Shown here: positions 1-8,684 of the stretch, in pieces
Layout: each line of letters opens with the position of its first letter
How positions within the stretch are numbered: the first letter of the stretch is position 1
Source: Streptomyces actuosus
Lineage (GTDB): Bacteria > Actinomycetota > Actinomycetes > Streptomycetales > Streptomycetaceae
Assembly: GCF_016921115.1 (NCBI RefSeq)
Contig: NZ_JAFFZS010000033.1
Coordinates: 17,432-81,431 of the forward strand
Direction: 5' to 3'
Length of the DNA: 64,000 bases
The notes under the pieces: model-generated
The model's input: only the letters and a program-made list of their open reading frames with translations
What the model was told of the DNA's origin: nothing
The model's database searches: none
Made by a program: the position numbers and the translations under genes

Positions 1-571
1 CGGGGTCGACGACGATGCGCTCGGGCCCGATTCCGCCCTCCAGGACGGCCTCCACGCGCGCGCGGAGTTCCTCGGCGACCTCGGTGACGACGTCCTCGTA
101 GACGCCCTGCACGTTGCCCCCCTCCAGGAAGCCGCGCCAGTGCATGACGACGAACGGGGCGCCGGCGTCCGCGACCGCCGGGATCATCGCCGGGTCGGCG
201 AGGCCGCCGCTGACGTCGTTCACGAGGGCGGCGCCGGCCCCGAGGGACCGCTCCGCCACACTGGCGCGCATCGTGTCGACGGAGACCACGACGCCCTCCG
301 AGGCGAGGCCCCGCACCACCGGGATGACGCGCCGCAGCTCCTCGGCCTCGTCCACCCGCGTGGCGCCGGGTCGCGTGGACTCCCCGCCGACGTCGACGAG
401 GTCGGCGCCCTGCGCGACCAGGTCGAGGCCGTGCTTGACGGCGGCTGTCGTGTCGAACCAGCGGCCACCGTCGGAGAAGGAATCCGGGGTCACGTTCACG
501 ACGCCCATGACGGCGCAGCGGTCCCATGCCGGAAGGCCCGCGACGCTCCCGCGTCCGCTGTGGTTGCTCAT
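1..571 (-). CDS. folP: Dihydropteroate synthase, 3' end cut by window edge
   Basis: Condenses pteridine pyrophosphate with p-aminobenzoate in cytosolic folate synthesis; the sulfonamide target. The protein opens MSNHSGRGSVAGLPAWDR and carries the family signatures MGVVNVTPDSFSDGG, VDVGGESTRPGA, SVDTMRASV and LVNDVSGG in the right order. About 190 residues are present; the C-terminal third lies outside the window. The ATG at 571 was chosen because the conserved core begins about 20 residues later. A TACGCT hexamer (579-584 on the complement) sits 6 nt before the ATG, so the transcript may be leaderless (inference). Family assignment is secure; folP versus a paralogue cannot be settled without the missing end. 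Confidence 0.93.
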   Translation of the reverse strand, partial: MSNHSGRGSVAGLPAWDRCAVMGVVNVTPDSFSDGGRWFDTTAAVKHGLDLVAQGADLVDVGGESTRPGATRVDEAEELRRVIPVVRGLASEGVVVSVDTMRASVAERSLGAGAALVNDVSGGLADPAMIPAVADAGAPFVVMHWRGFLEGGNVQGVYEDVVTEVAEELRARVEAVLEGGIGPERIVVDP

Positions 572-612
572 ATGTTCAGCGTAGGCCCCGTACCGGGGCC
601 TCAGCGCCGTGC

Positions 613-662
613 GGCCCGGACGGAAGTCCCCGGCTGGAGGGGGAGGGGCTTCCGTCCGGGCC
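613..662 (-). terminator. Strong hairpin terminator after the lysyl-PG synthase-like gene
   Basis: Arms at 613-631 and 645-662 (GGCCCGGACGGAAG...CCCC with GGGG...CTTCCGTCCGGGCC) pair over about 18 positions with one bulged T and a 13-nt loop. It lies just past the TGA at 699-701, between two genes on the minus strand. A second short palindrome (GGCCCCG-TAC-CGGGGCC, 584-600) follows, just upstream of folP. Confidence 0.7.
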
Positions 663-698
663 AGTCCGGTGCGTCCGCTGCCATCCGGATGTCTGCGA

Positions 699-2534
699 TC
701 AGGCGGCGCGGACGTCCCGCTCGGCCACCGCGTGGGCGCACGGGCGGGCGCCCGGCGTCCGCCGGCGCAGGAAGCGCGGCAGCGCAAGAGCCAGGTCGAC
801 GAAGCCCTCCGCCTGCATGGCGGCGAAGCCGATGCGCGGCAGGTCGGCGGAGGCCCGGTAGACGACGAAACGCGGTTCCCAGCGGGGCTGGAACTTGGCG
901 TTGAACTTGTACAGGGACTCGATCTGGAACCAGCGCGAGAGGAAGACGAGCAGCCCGCGCCAGGCCCGCAGCACCGGGCCCGCGCCGATCTTCTCGCCGC
1001 GGGCCAGCGCCGAGCGGAACATGGCGAAGTTGAGGGACACGCGTGTGATGCCGAACTTCGGGGCCGCCTGCAGAGCGGCCACGATCAGCAGCTCGTTCAT
1101 GCCGGGGTCGGCGGCCCGATCGCGGCGCATGAGGTCCAGGGAGGCCCCGTCCCCGCCCCACGGCACGAAGTGCAGGATGGCCTTCAGATCGCCGTACGGG
1201 CCCGGCTCGGTGTCGGCCTTGTGGGCGGTGGCGATGAGGCAGTCGCCGTCGGAGGGGTCGCCGATGCGGCCGAGCGCCATGGAGAAGCCGCGTTCGGTGT
1301 CGGTGCCGCGCCAGTCCTCGGCGGCCCGGCGGATCCGGTCCAGCTCGGCCTCGCCCAGGTCACGTACACGACGGACCCGGGTCTCGTAACCGGCCCGCTC
1401 GATGCGCTTGACCATCTGGCGCACGTTGCGCATCGCGCGGCCGGCGAGCGAGAAATCCGCGACGTCCACCACCGCCTCGTCGCCGAGTTCGAGGGCGTCG
1501 AGCCCGGTCTCCCGGGTCCACACCTCGCCACCGGTCTCCGAGCAGCCCATCACGGCGGGCGTCCAGGAGTGCGCCTTGGCCTCGTCCATGAAGCGCTCGA
1601 TGGCGCCCGGCCAGGCCTCGACGTCACCGATGGGGTCGCCGCTGGCGAGCATCACGCCGGAGACGACGCGGTAGGTCACCGCGGCCTTGCCGCTGGGGGA
1701 GAAGACGACGGCCTTGTCGCGGCGCAGCGCGAAGTGGCCCAGGGAGTCGCGGCCACCGTGCTTGTCCAGCAGGACCCGCAGCCGCTCCTCGTCCTCCTCG
1801 GTGAGGCGGGCGGCCGGGTGCTCGGGCCGGAAGGCGAAGTAGACGGTGGTGACCGCGGTCAGCAGGCCCAGGGCGCCGAGGGAGAAGGCGACCGTCCAGG
1901 AGGTGCTGTCCTGGTAGTCCACCGGGCCCTCGAAGCCGAACAGGCCGTAGAGCACGTGGGTGAGGCGGTCGGCCAGGCTCGGGCTGCCGACCATGCGATC
2001 GGGGTGGACGCTGACGATCACGCAGCCCAGGGCGAGGGAACCGGCGCTCATCAGCACGAAGTTGGCGAGCGCGCGCCAACGGCTGCGCGGGTCGGGCAGT
2101 GCCGCGAACTGGTCGCGGTGGACGAGCAGCGGCGCGAGAAGCGCCAGCGAGATGATCACCCCGAGGAGCGAGTGCCGGTAGGTGAACTGTGCCGCCGCGC
2201 CCAACGGCAGCAGCGCCACGGCGGCCCGCCAGGCCCGGCGCTTGCCGCGCTTGAGGCCGTGCGCGAGCAGCAGGAGCAGGACGCCCGCGCTCAGCGAGAG
2301 CGCCGCGGCGAACGGGCCGAACGATCCGGGCAGTACCTCCGCGAGGGCGTGCATCCGGCTGTGCCGGAAGCGCGGGAAGACGCCCGCGGCGACGTCCAGC
2401 AGGCCCACGACCGTGCAGGCCCGGGCGACGAGGACGGGAACGGCCTCGGGGCGCGGACCCCGCACCAGGTGACGCACGCGGCTTGATCGACTCGGAACCC
2501 CGCCGGACATTTCCCCATCTTCCCTGACAGACAT
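699..2534 (-). CDS. MprF/LysX-like phosphatidylglycerol lysyltransferase-type membrane protein
   Basis: About 611 residues. The N-terminal half has six or so hydrophobic segments (for example ALSLSAGVLLLLLAHGL and LLGVIISLALLAPLLV); the C-terminal 320 residues form the DUF2156/GNAT-like aminoacyltransferase domain of MprF proteins, with VVFSPSGKAAVTYRVV, the YGDLKAILHFVPWG segment, and SLNFAMFRSALARGE followed by FQIESLYKFNAKFQPRW. Family members transfer lysine or another amino acid from aminoacyl-tRNA to phosphatidylglycerol, lowering membrane charge. No attached lysyl-tRNA synthetase domain is present, so it is the stand-alone type. ATG 2534 is used; ATG 2510, with GGGGAA just upstream, is an alternative. 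Transcribed divergently from the esterase gene. The transferred amino acid is not predictable here. Confidence 0.82.
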   Translation of the reverse strand: MSVREDGEMSGGVPSRSSRVRHLVRGPRPEAVPVLVARACTVVGLLDVAAGVFPRFRHSRMHALAEVLPGSFGPFAAALSLSAGVLLLLLAHGLKRGKRRAWRAAVALLPLGAAAQFTYRHSLLGVIISLALLAPLLVHRDQFAALPDPRSRWRALANFVLMSAGSLALGCVIVSVHPDRMVGSPSLADRLTHVLYGLFGFEGPVDYQDSTSWTVAFSLGALGLLTAVTTVYFAFRPEHPAARLTEEDEERLRVLLDKHGGRDSLGHFALRRDKAVVFSPSGKAAVTYRVVSGVMLASGDPIGDVEAWPGAIERFMDEAKAHSWTPAVMGCSETGGEVWTRETGLDALELGDEAVVDVADFSLAGRAMRNVRQMVKRIERAGYETRVRRVRDLGEAELDRIRRAAEDWRGTDTERGFSMALGRIGDPSDGDCLIATAHKADTEPGPYGDLKAILHFVPWGGDGASLDLMRRDRAADPGMNELLIVAALQAAPKFGITRVSLNFAMFRSALARGEKIGAGPVLRAWRGLLVFLSRWFQIESLYKFNAKFQPRWEPRFVVYRASADLPRIGFAAMQAEGFVDLALALPRFLRRRTPGARPCAHAVAERDVRAA

Positions 2535-2627
2535 CGCATCCCGTAGTTCTGCGAGAGACCTTGAATCCGGTGCCACTTCGGGCATCCGGCGACATTGCGC
2601 CCTCTAGGACGGTGTCTCGGGGGGAGA

Positions 2628-2660
2628 GGTTCACTCACCCCGTCAAAGCCGGTTCAAAGG
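2628..2660. promoter_or_regulatory. Three 11-bp direct repeats between divergent genes (possible PhoP box)
   Basis: Units GGTTCACTCAC, CCCGTCAAAGC and CGGTTCAAAGG follow each other with no gap. Streptomyces PhoP sites are built of 11-nt direct repeats with a GTTCACC-like core, which units one and three resemble. This is a pattern match only; register is imperfect. Confidence 0.35.
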
Positions 2661-2735
2661 CCGGGGAAAGTCCAGGGCAAGTCCTCGCGAAGGGGCGGGA
2701 GGCGGCCGGGACGGAAAGCGCAGGCAGGAATCCTC

Positions 2736-3857
2736 ATGGGGCTCATGAGCAAAAAGGTGCTGGTACTGGCGGTCCTCGTCGCCGTACTGCTCTTCGTCGG
2801 CACGGTGTGGCTGTGGCCGCGGCTGGCCAGGCGGAACTGGCGGGCCGTCAGCGGGCGCGTCGGTCTGCTCTTCGCCACACAGGTGTCGCTGTTCGCCTGC
2901 GTGGGTCTCGTCGCCAACCAGGCTTTCGGTTTCTACGCCAGCTGGGCGGACCTGTTCGGGCAGGAGACCGCGCAGGGCGTGGTGGTCGACCACACCGTGG
3001 GCCGAGGCCAGGACGGCCCCCTGCGTGTCCTTGACACACGGCGCGTGGCGGCGCGGGGCGGTGTCCGGCCCGAGACCGGGGGCCAGATACAGAAGGTCGC
3101 GATCGCCGGCCGCACGACCGGTATCGCGACCCCCGCCTACGTCTACCTGCCGCCGGAGTACTTCCAGGCGCAGTACCGCACACGTACGTTCCCCGCGGCG
3201 GTCGTGCTGACCGGGTACCCGGGTACGGCCGAGGCGCTCGTGGACAAGCTGCACTACCCGCGCACCGCACGCGCACTCGCGCGTGACGGCCGCATGCAGC
3301 CGATGATCCTGGTGATGCTCCGGCCGACGGTGGCGCCGCCCCGCGACACCGAGTGCGTCGACATACCGGGCGGGCCGCAGACGGAGTCGTTCTTCGCGAG
3401 GGACCTGCCCGAGGCCGTCGGCGGTCACTACCGGGTGGGCACGGAGGCCGGCAGCTGGGGCATCGTGGGCGACTCCACGGGCGGCTACTGCGCGCTGAAG
3501 GTGGCCATGCACCACCCGCGGACCTTCGCGGCGGGAGTCGGCCTGTCGGCGTACTACAAGGCGCCGATCGACCCGACCACGGGAGACCTCTTCCACGGTG
3601 ACACGTTGCTGCGCAACCGCGCGGACCTGTTCTGGTGCCTGGAGCACGAGGCGGCGCCCGACACCTCACTGCTCGTCACCAGCAGCAAGCTCGGAGAACC
3701 CAACTACAAGGCCACGACGAAGTTCATCCAGCGGGTGAAGGCGACCGGCCGGACACGGGTCTCGTCGATCGTCCTCGAATCCGGCGGGCACAACTTCAAC
3801 ACGTGGCGGCGCGAGATCCCGCCGGCCCTGGAATGGCTGAGCGGACGCCTCTCCTGA
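2736..3857 (+). CDS. Membrane-anchored or secreted alpha/beta-hydrolase esterase (antigen-85-like fold)
   Basis: 373 residues. An N-terminal hydrophobic helix (VLVLAVLVAVLLFVGTVW) and a second one around residues 45-65 (VGLLFATQVSLFACVGLV) precede an esterase domain. The nucleophile elbow is GDSTGGYCALK, and a late SGGHNFNTW supplies the likely catalytic His; TPAYVYLPPEY and AAVVLTGYPGT are typical of the esterase-D/antigen 85 family. It should act outside the membrane on an ester substrate that cannot be named. ATG 2736 has GGCAGGAA upstream. Its neighbour across the divergent promoter is the MprF-like gene, which suggests a shared envelope role (inference). Confidence 0.8.
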   Translation: MGLMSKKVLVLAVLVAVLLFVGTVWLWPRLARRNWRAVSGRVGLLFATQVSLFACVGLVANQAFGFYASWADLFGQETAQGVVVDHTVGRGQDGPLRVLDTRRVAARGGVRPETGGQIQKVAIAGRTTGIATPAYVYLPPEYFQAQYRTRTFPAAVVLTGYPGTAEALVDKLHYPRTARALARDGRMQPMILVMLRPTVAPPRDTECVDIPGGPQTESFFARDLPEAVGGHYRVGTEAGSWGIVGDSTGGYCALKVAMHHPRTFAAGVGLSAYYKAPIDPTTGDLFHGDTLLRNRADLFWCLEHEAAPDTSLLVTSSKLGEPNYKATTKFIQRVKATGRTRVSSIVLESGGHNFNTWRREIPPALEWLSGRLS

Positions 3858-4067
3858 GCCGCCGCCGACGCCCCGCCCGGCGCTGGCCCCCTGCCGTCGC
3901 AGCGTCCTGCCGACGGCGCTCGCGACGCCGTTCCCGACGCTGTCCCGGGCGCGATTTCCGGGTGCTTCGGAGCGCACGGCCGCCGTCGTCCTGTGAGGCG
4001 TCGTGCGTTGGCTGTTTTTTGCGGGGCCGGGCACCACGATTCGCCTACGCGCGGTAAGTTTCTGGCC

Positions 4068-5453
4068 ATGCCACGTGGACGTCACCGCCATTCCCCGCCC
4101 TTGCACAGGCTGATGCCTCCTTCGGCGATCGCCGGCGTGTCACTGGTGTGCGCGTTCGGCCCGTGGGTGTTCACGGAACCCATGGTGCTGCGCACCCTGG
4201 CGGCCGTCGCCGCAGCGACGGCCGGCGTGGGCGCGGCCGTCATGCGGCGGTGGGACGGGCAGGCGGGCAAGCAGGTGGCCGACCTCGCGCGGGCGCGTGC
4301 CAGTGACGAGTGGCGGCACGAGGAGCGGATCGCCGAACTGGAGACCGATCTGGAGGAGTCGCGCGAGCTGCGCGGCAAGCTGGAGAAGCGGCTGCGCGCG
4401 AAGCGGGCCGAGCTCGCGGGCCTGCGCAACGAGCACGCGTCCCTGCTGCGGCGTTACGCCACCGCCGAGACCGAGCGCGCCAGTGCCCTGGAGGGCCGCC
4501 GACTGCTGGAGATAGAGACCGTGGCACCGTCCACGGCCCCTGCCCTGCCGCCCGCGCCGGTGCGTGAGAAGGACCCGTCCGGGACGGGCAGGGCGACGGG
4601 AACGGCCGAAGCCGCCGAGGCCGAGTCCGAGTCCGAGGAGGCCACCGACGCCGCGCACACCGAGGACGGCACCGACGCAGCGGACGACAGCGACGCCGTG
4701 GAGGGCGCGGACGCCGAGGACGCCGCTGAGGACGAGGCGCCGGGGCCGGCGCCGACGGTGTTCTCGCCCGAGGGCTCCCAGCTGTTCATGCGCGCGCAGG
4801 CGGCGCTGGCCCGCCTCGACGCCGCCGACCCGGCCGCCGCCGAGCAGGAGAGCCCCGCCGGGCAGGGGACGGAGAGCGCCCTGGACGTCCTGATGCAGGC
4901 CGCGCCTCCTGCCCCGGCCGAGCCGGCCGAACGGTTCGAGCAGGTCGAGCAGGTCGAGCAGGTCGAGCAGAGTGTCCCCGTCGGGGACACGGTCGGTGTG
5001 CCGGCCGAGGACGCGCGGGAGGACGACGCCCAGGGGAAGCCCGAGGCGGTCGACGCCCACGCGCGTGCGACCGCCGCCCCCGAGCCGCCGAAGGACCCCG
5101 CCACGGCGCCTCGGCCCGCCGCCCAGCAACCGCCCTCCGGGCACTTCACCGTGCCGACCGCGGTGGCCGTCGCGCCCGCCGCACCGCCCGTCCGGCGCCC
5201 GGCGACCGAGGGCGGGTTCGACTTCTTCGGCGCGAAGAACGCGCCGACGGCCGACGCCCTGGAGGCCGTGCAGAACGAAGACCTCGCCGACGTCGTCGGT
5301 CAGGAGGCCCTGGCCCTGCACAAGGCCGAGACCGAGGGCGGATTCAAGCAGGCCGGCGCACAGACGCGCGGCGCGGGCCAGGTGATCGACCTGACGGCCC
5401 ACGACGAGACGCAGCAGATCGACGTCCAGGGGCTGCGCAGCGCGGCGTCCTGA
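4068..5453 (+). CDS. Coiled-coil membrane protein with acidic Ala/Glu-rich tail, function unknown
   Basis: 461 residues. Two hydrophobic segments near the N-terminus (AIAGVSLVCAFGPWVF; LAAVAAATAGVGAAVM) are followed by a charged heptad-like coiled coil at about residues 65-145 (ELETDLEESRELRGKLEKRL). The remainder is low-complexity Ala/Glu/Pro, including a perfect EQV repeat (four 9-bp units), and ends with a conserved-looking GGFDFFGAKNAP segment. The ATG at 4068 follows a TAAGTT hexamer at 4055-4060, so a leaderless or short-leader mRNA is possible. I do not recognise a characterised family; the architecture suits a cytoskeletal or scaffold role at the membrane (inference). Confidence 0.75.
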   Translation: MPRGRHRHSPPLHRLMPPSAIAGVSLVCAFGPWVFTEPMVLRTLAAVAAATAGVGAAVMRRWDGQAGKQVADLARARASDEWRHEERIAELETDLEESRELRGKLEKRLRAKRAELAGLRNEHASLLRRYATAETERASALEGRRLLEIETVAPSTAPALPPAPVREKDPSGTGRATGTAEAAEAESESEEATDAAHTEDGTDAADDSDAVEGADAEDAAEDEAPGPAPTVFSPEGSQLFMRAQAALARLDAADPAAAEQESPAGQGTESALDVLMQAAPPAPAEPAERFEQVEQVEQVEQSVPVGDTVGVPAEDAREDDAQGKPEAVDAHARATAAPEPPKDPATAPRPAAQQPPSGHFTVPTAVAVAPAAPPVRRPATEGGFDFFGAKNAPTADALEAVQNEDLADVVGQEALALHKAETEGGFKQAGAQTRGAGQVIDLTAHDETQQIDVQGLRSAAS

Positions 5454-5478
5454 CCGCGGCCACGAGCGTGGCCGCGGT
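5453..5478. terminator. Bidirectional hairpin between convergent genes
   Basis: ACCGCGGCCACG at 5453-5464 and CGTGGCCGCGGT at 5467-5478 are perfect 12-bp arms with a 2-nt loop, located between two convergent stop codons. Confidence 0.65.
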
Positions 5479-5523
5479 ACGCCGTGCCTCCGGCGGGCCG
5501 CAGCCCGAGCCGCGGCCCGCCGC

Positions 5524-6894
5524 TCACGTCATCCAGCGGTCCGGGCGTGCGTCCCTGCGGCCCGTCCGGGACCGCTCCGCCTGCCCGCGCAGCAGTTCCG
5601 CGGCCTCCCCGGCGTCCCGCAGGCGCGCCGTCACCGTGCCGCCGGCGCCGCTGTCCACCCGCAGGTCGGCAAGGCCCCACCAACGCTGCCACGGCCCCTG
5701 GGTGAGCCGTACGCTCTGCACCTTCGCATGCGGCACCAGCGCCAGGACACGCCCCAGCAGCCCGTGCCGTGCCGCGAACACCCCGCCGGTGACGGCGATG
5801 CCGTATCCACGCCACCACAGCGGCACACACCGGCCCGCGCGCCGTGGCGCGGGCGACAGCGACGCGGCGCGGGGCACGGTCACGCCGGGCAGCCCGCGCG
5901 CGACGATCTCCTCTGCGGCCTCCCGGGGGGCGACGGGCACCAGCACCGAGTTGTCGGATCCGGCCACGTCCAGTTCGACCCGCACCCAGCTCCCCCCGCG
6001 CTGCGCCCGGCCCCGACGCCGCGCCCCCCACCATCGCCACAGCAACGGCTCGATGATCCGCACACTCTGCACCCGCCCCGGCGGCACCGTCTCGTGGGCG
6101 CGGTCCAGCAGCCCGTGATCGATGCGCAGCCCGTCGGGTGATGCGCTCACCGACCAGTCGTACTCGCCGACGAACCGCCCCACGCTGCTGGCCCCCGCCG
6201 CGCCCAGCAGCGGCAGCGCGGTCGCGAGGACGGTCCACACGCTCCCGGTGGCCAGCCACAGCACCGAGGGAACGACGAGCGCGGCGAGCAGCGAGCCCCA
6301 GGTCGCTCCCGTCAGTACGAGTGCGACGGCGAGCACACGCGGGGGCACACGCAGCAGCTCGCGCGCCGGTGCCTCTCCCACGTCGTGCGCCGTCTCGGGC
6401 GCGAACCCGGCGGCGCGCGCGAGCAGCTCCGCGCGCAGCGCACGCGCCTCGCGCTCTCCCAGGAAGGCGAGTTCGTCCTTCTTGCCGGTGCCGACGACAT
6501 CGAGCCGCAGTTTCGCCACACCCGCCACGCGCGCGAGGAGCGGCCGCGTGACGTCGATCGCCTGGATGCGCTCCAGCCGGATGTGCGCGGTGCGGCGGAA
6601 GAGCAGGCCCGTGCGGATCCGCAGGTCCGTGCCCGTCACGGCGAAGTGGGTGAACCACCACGACAGGAAGCCGTACAGGGCGGCGGCGGGGACGATCACG
6701 GCGACCGCGATCAGCAGAGTGGTCGTCGTGAGCCGGGTCAGCTGGCGCTGCGCCTGGTCGGGGTCGTGCACCGCCCAGCCGACGATCACCGCGAAGGGCG
6801 CCCACGCCCGCCGCAGCGGCGTCACCGGGTGCAGCCGCCGCTCGGTCACCGGCTCCGCCCCGCGCACCTCGTCGTCGGGTTCGCGGGTCGTCAC
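5524..6894 (-). CDS. PH-domain (bPH2/DUF304) membrane protein, YdbT-like
   Basis: 456 residues with repeated bacterial PH domains (HFAVTGTDLRIRTGLLFRRTAHIRLERIQAIDV and two later copies around SPDGLRIDHGLLDRAHETVPPGRVQSVRI and AARHGLLGRVLALVPHAKVQSVRL, shown here in parts) separated by paired membrane helices. This is the long partner of the YdbS/YdbT two-gene family. The GTG start at 6894 overlaps the TGA of the upstream gene by 4 bp (GTGA), so the two are translationally coupled. Role in the envelope is unknown in most bacteria; B. subtilis homologues have been linked to bacteriocin tolerance. Confidence 0.82.
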   Translation of the reverse strand: MTTREPDDEVRGAEPVTERRLHPVTPLRRAWAPFAVIVGWAVHDPDQAQRQLTRLTTTTLLIAVAVIVPAAALYGFLSWWFTHFAVTGTDLRIRTGLLFRRTAHIRLERIQAIDVTRPLLARVAGVAKLRLDVVGTGKKDELAFLGEREARALRAELLARAAGFAPETAHDVGEAPARELLRVPPRVLAVALVLTGATWGSLLAALVVPSVLWLATGSVWTVLATALPLLGAAGASSVGRFVGEYDWSVSASPDGLRIDHGLLDRAHETVPPGRVQSVRIIEPLLWRWWGARRRGRAQRGGSWVRVELDVAGSDNSVLVPVAPREAAEEIVARGLPGVTVPRAASLSPAPRRAGRCVPLWWRGYGIAVTGGVFAARHGLLGRVLALVPHAKVQSVRLTQGPWQRWWGLADLRVDSGAGGTVTARLRDAGEAAELLRGQAERSRTGRRDARPDRWMT

Positions 6895-7421
6895 AGCCCC
6901 GCCGATCGGGCCTCGCCCAGTTCACTGAGCCGGTCCCGCAGCCGTTCCGCCTCGGCGGGGTGCAGCCCGGGGATGGCAGCGTCGGTGGCGGCGGCGGCCG
7001 TGTGCAGCTGGACGCTGGCCAGGCCGAAGCGCCGCTCGACCGGTCCCGAGGTGACCTCGACCAGTTGCATGCGCCCGTACGGCACGACGGTCTCCTCGTG
7101 CCACAGCACACCCCGACTGATCAGCAGGTCGTCGGCGCGCTCGGCGTACCGCCAGGACCGCCAGTTGCGACCGAGCAGCACCCAGCCCCACGCCGCCGGC
7201 GCGAGCGGCAGCAGGGTGAACGCCGCCCAGGCGGGACCCACGAGGATGCCCGGCACCAGCCCGGCGGCCAGCGCCAGCAGGCCCAGCCACACCACCAGCA
7301 GCATCCGGCGCATCCGCAACAGATCGGGTGGCAGTCCCGTCCACACCGGCTCGTCCACCGGAGCCCGAGCTGTCTCTTCCGCCCCGCTTCGCCCCGCAGC
7401 GGGCGCGCTCCCCGTCTCCAT
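6891..7421 (-). CDS. PH-domain (bPH2/DUF304) membrane protein, YdbS-like
   Basis: 176 residues: a polar N-terminus, two adjacent membrane helices (MLLVVWLGLLALAAGLVPGI; AAFTLLPLAPAAWGWVLLG) and one bPH2 domain (DDLLISRGVLWHEETVVPYG, then RMQLVEVTSGPVERRFGLAS). It is the short first gene of the ydbS-ydbT pair. ATG 7421 is only 25 bp from the divergent GTG of the nuoD-like gene, so the two promoters must overlap or lie inside the neighbouring coding sequences. Confidence 0.82.
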   Translation of the reverse strand: METGSAPAAGRSGAEETARAPVDEPVWTGLPPDLLRMRRMLLVVWLGLLALAAGLVPGILVGPAWAAFTLLPLAPAAWGWVLLGRNWRSWRYAERADDLLISRGVLWHEETVVPYGRMQLVEVTSGPVERRFGLASVQLHTAAAATDAAIPGLHPAEAERLRDRLSELGEARSAGL

Positions 7422-7452
7422 ACCGCCAGCCTACGTAGGGGAGACTGTGTCC

Positions 7453-8604
7453 ATGACTCCTACGACGGAGACCATGGTCGGTATCGGCGGTGCCGCGGAG
7501 AGCACCGACATGGTGCTCAACATCGGGCCCCAGCACCCCTCCACGCACGGCGTGCTGCGGCTCCGGCTCGTGCTGGACGGAGAGCGCATCACGCACGCGG
7601 AGCCGGTGATCGGCTACATGCACCGCGGCGCGGAGAAGCTGTTCGAGGCGCGCGACTACCGCCAGATCATCATGCTCGCCAACCGGCACGACTGGCTGTC
7701 GGCGTTCTCCAACGAGCTGGGCGTGGTCCTCGGCGTGGAGCGGATGCTCGGCATGGAGGTCCCCGAACGCGCGGTGTGGACGCGCACCCTGCTCGCCGAG
7801 CTCAACCGGGTGCTCAGCCACCTGATGTTCCTCGGCTCCTACCCGCTGGAGCTGGGCGGGATCACCCCGGTGTTCTACGCCTTCCGGGAGCGCGAGGTCC
7901 TCCAGAACGTCATGGAGGAGGTCTCCGGAGGGCGCATGCACTACATGTTCAACCGTGTCGGCGGCCTCAAGGAGGACCTCCCGGCCGGATGGGCGGCACG
8001 TGCGCGTGCCGCCGTCGCGGCCGTGCGCTCCCGCATGGACGTCTTCGACGACCTGGTGCTCGGCAACGAGATCTTCCGGGGGCGCACGCGCGACGTGGGC
8101 GTCCTCACCCCGGAGGCCGTGCACGCCTACGGCGTGAGCGGACCCATCGCACGTGCCTCCGGCGTCGACTTCGACCTGCGCCGCGACGAGCCGTATCTCG
8201 CCTACCCGGAGCTGCAGGACGTGCTGAAGGTGGTGATCCGGACCGAGGGAGACTGCCTCGCCCGGTTCGAGTGCCTCCTTGAGCAGACGCACAACGCCCT
8301 CGACCTGGCCGACGCCTGCCTCGACCGCCTCACCGGCCTTCCGCCCGGCCCCGTCAACCAACGGCTGCCGAAGGTGCTGAAGGCGCCCGAGGGCCACACC
8401 TACGCCTGGACCGAGAACCCTCTCGGCATCAACGGCTACTACCTGGTGAGCAAGGGCGAGAAGACCCCGTACCGGCTGAAGTTGCGGTCCGCGTCGTACA
8501 ACAACATCCAGGCGCTGACGCAGCTGCTGCCGGGGACCCTGGTCGCGGACATGGTGGCGATCCTGGGGTCGATGTTCTTCGTGGTCGGCGACATCGACAA
8601 GTAG
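7453..8604 (+). CDS. nuoD2: Orphan NADH dehydrogenase subunit D paralogue (NuoD2)
   Basis: 383 residues, shorter than the ~440 of the NuoD encoded in complete nuo operons. It retains the quinone-site hallmarks GPQHPSTHGVLRLRL, IGYMHRGAEKLFE and YRQIIMLANRHDW, the ENPLGINGYYLVS region, and ends LVADMVAILGSMFFVVGDID. No other nuo gene is nearby, so it is either a spare quinone-module subunit or has a different oxidoreductase partner. AGGGGAG (7437-7443) lies 9 nt before ATG 7453; the in-frame GTG 7447 is an alternative start. A MidA-family methyltransferase gene converges on it from the other side. Confidence 0.9.
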   Translation: MTPTTETMVGIGGAAESTDMVLNIGPQHPSTHGVLRLRLVLDGERITHAEPVIGYMHRGAEKLFEARDYRQIIMLANRHDWLSAFSNELGVVLGVERMLGMEVPERAVWTRTLLAELNRVLSHLMFLGSYPLELGGITPVFYAFREREVLQNVMEEVSGGRMHYMFNRVGGLKEDLPAGWAARARAAVAAVRSRMDVFDDLVLGNEIFRGRTRDVGVLTPEAVHAYGVSGPIARASGVDFDLRRDEPYLAYPELQDVLKVVIRTEGDCLARFECLLEQTHNALDLADACLDRLTGLPPGPVNQRLPKVLKAPEGHTYAWTENPLGINGYYLVSKGEKTPYRLKLRSASYNNIQALTQLLPGTLVADMVAILGSMFFVVGDIDK

Positions 8605-8627
8605 CGGGCCGGTCCGGTGCTACGGCC

Positions 8628-8641
8628 GGCCGGCGCCGGCC
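8628..8641. terminator. Short GC palindrome between convergent nuoD2 and midA-like genes
   Basis: GGCCGGCGCCGGCC is a perfect 14-bp palindrome within the 80-bp convergent gap. It has no T tract, so terminator function is only plausible. Confidence 0.35.
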
Positions 8642-8684
8642 GACGCGGTGGTGCCGGCGGTTCGGGCGGTGGCGTCGGCAGGTG

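Noticed and set aside
609..2486. A 625-codon plus-strand frame opposite the lysyltransferase gene
   Set aside because: Shadow frame; the minus-strand protein has membrane helices and family motifs, the plus-strand one has none.
5300..7111. A 603-codon minus frame across the coiled-coil and PH-domain genes
   Set aside because: Crosses a terminator and two real genes in other frames; Arg/Ala-rich noise.
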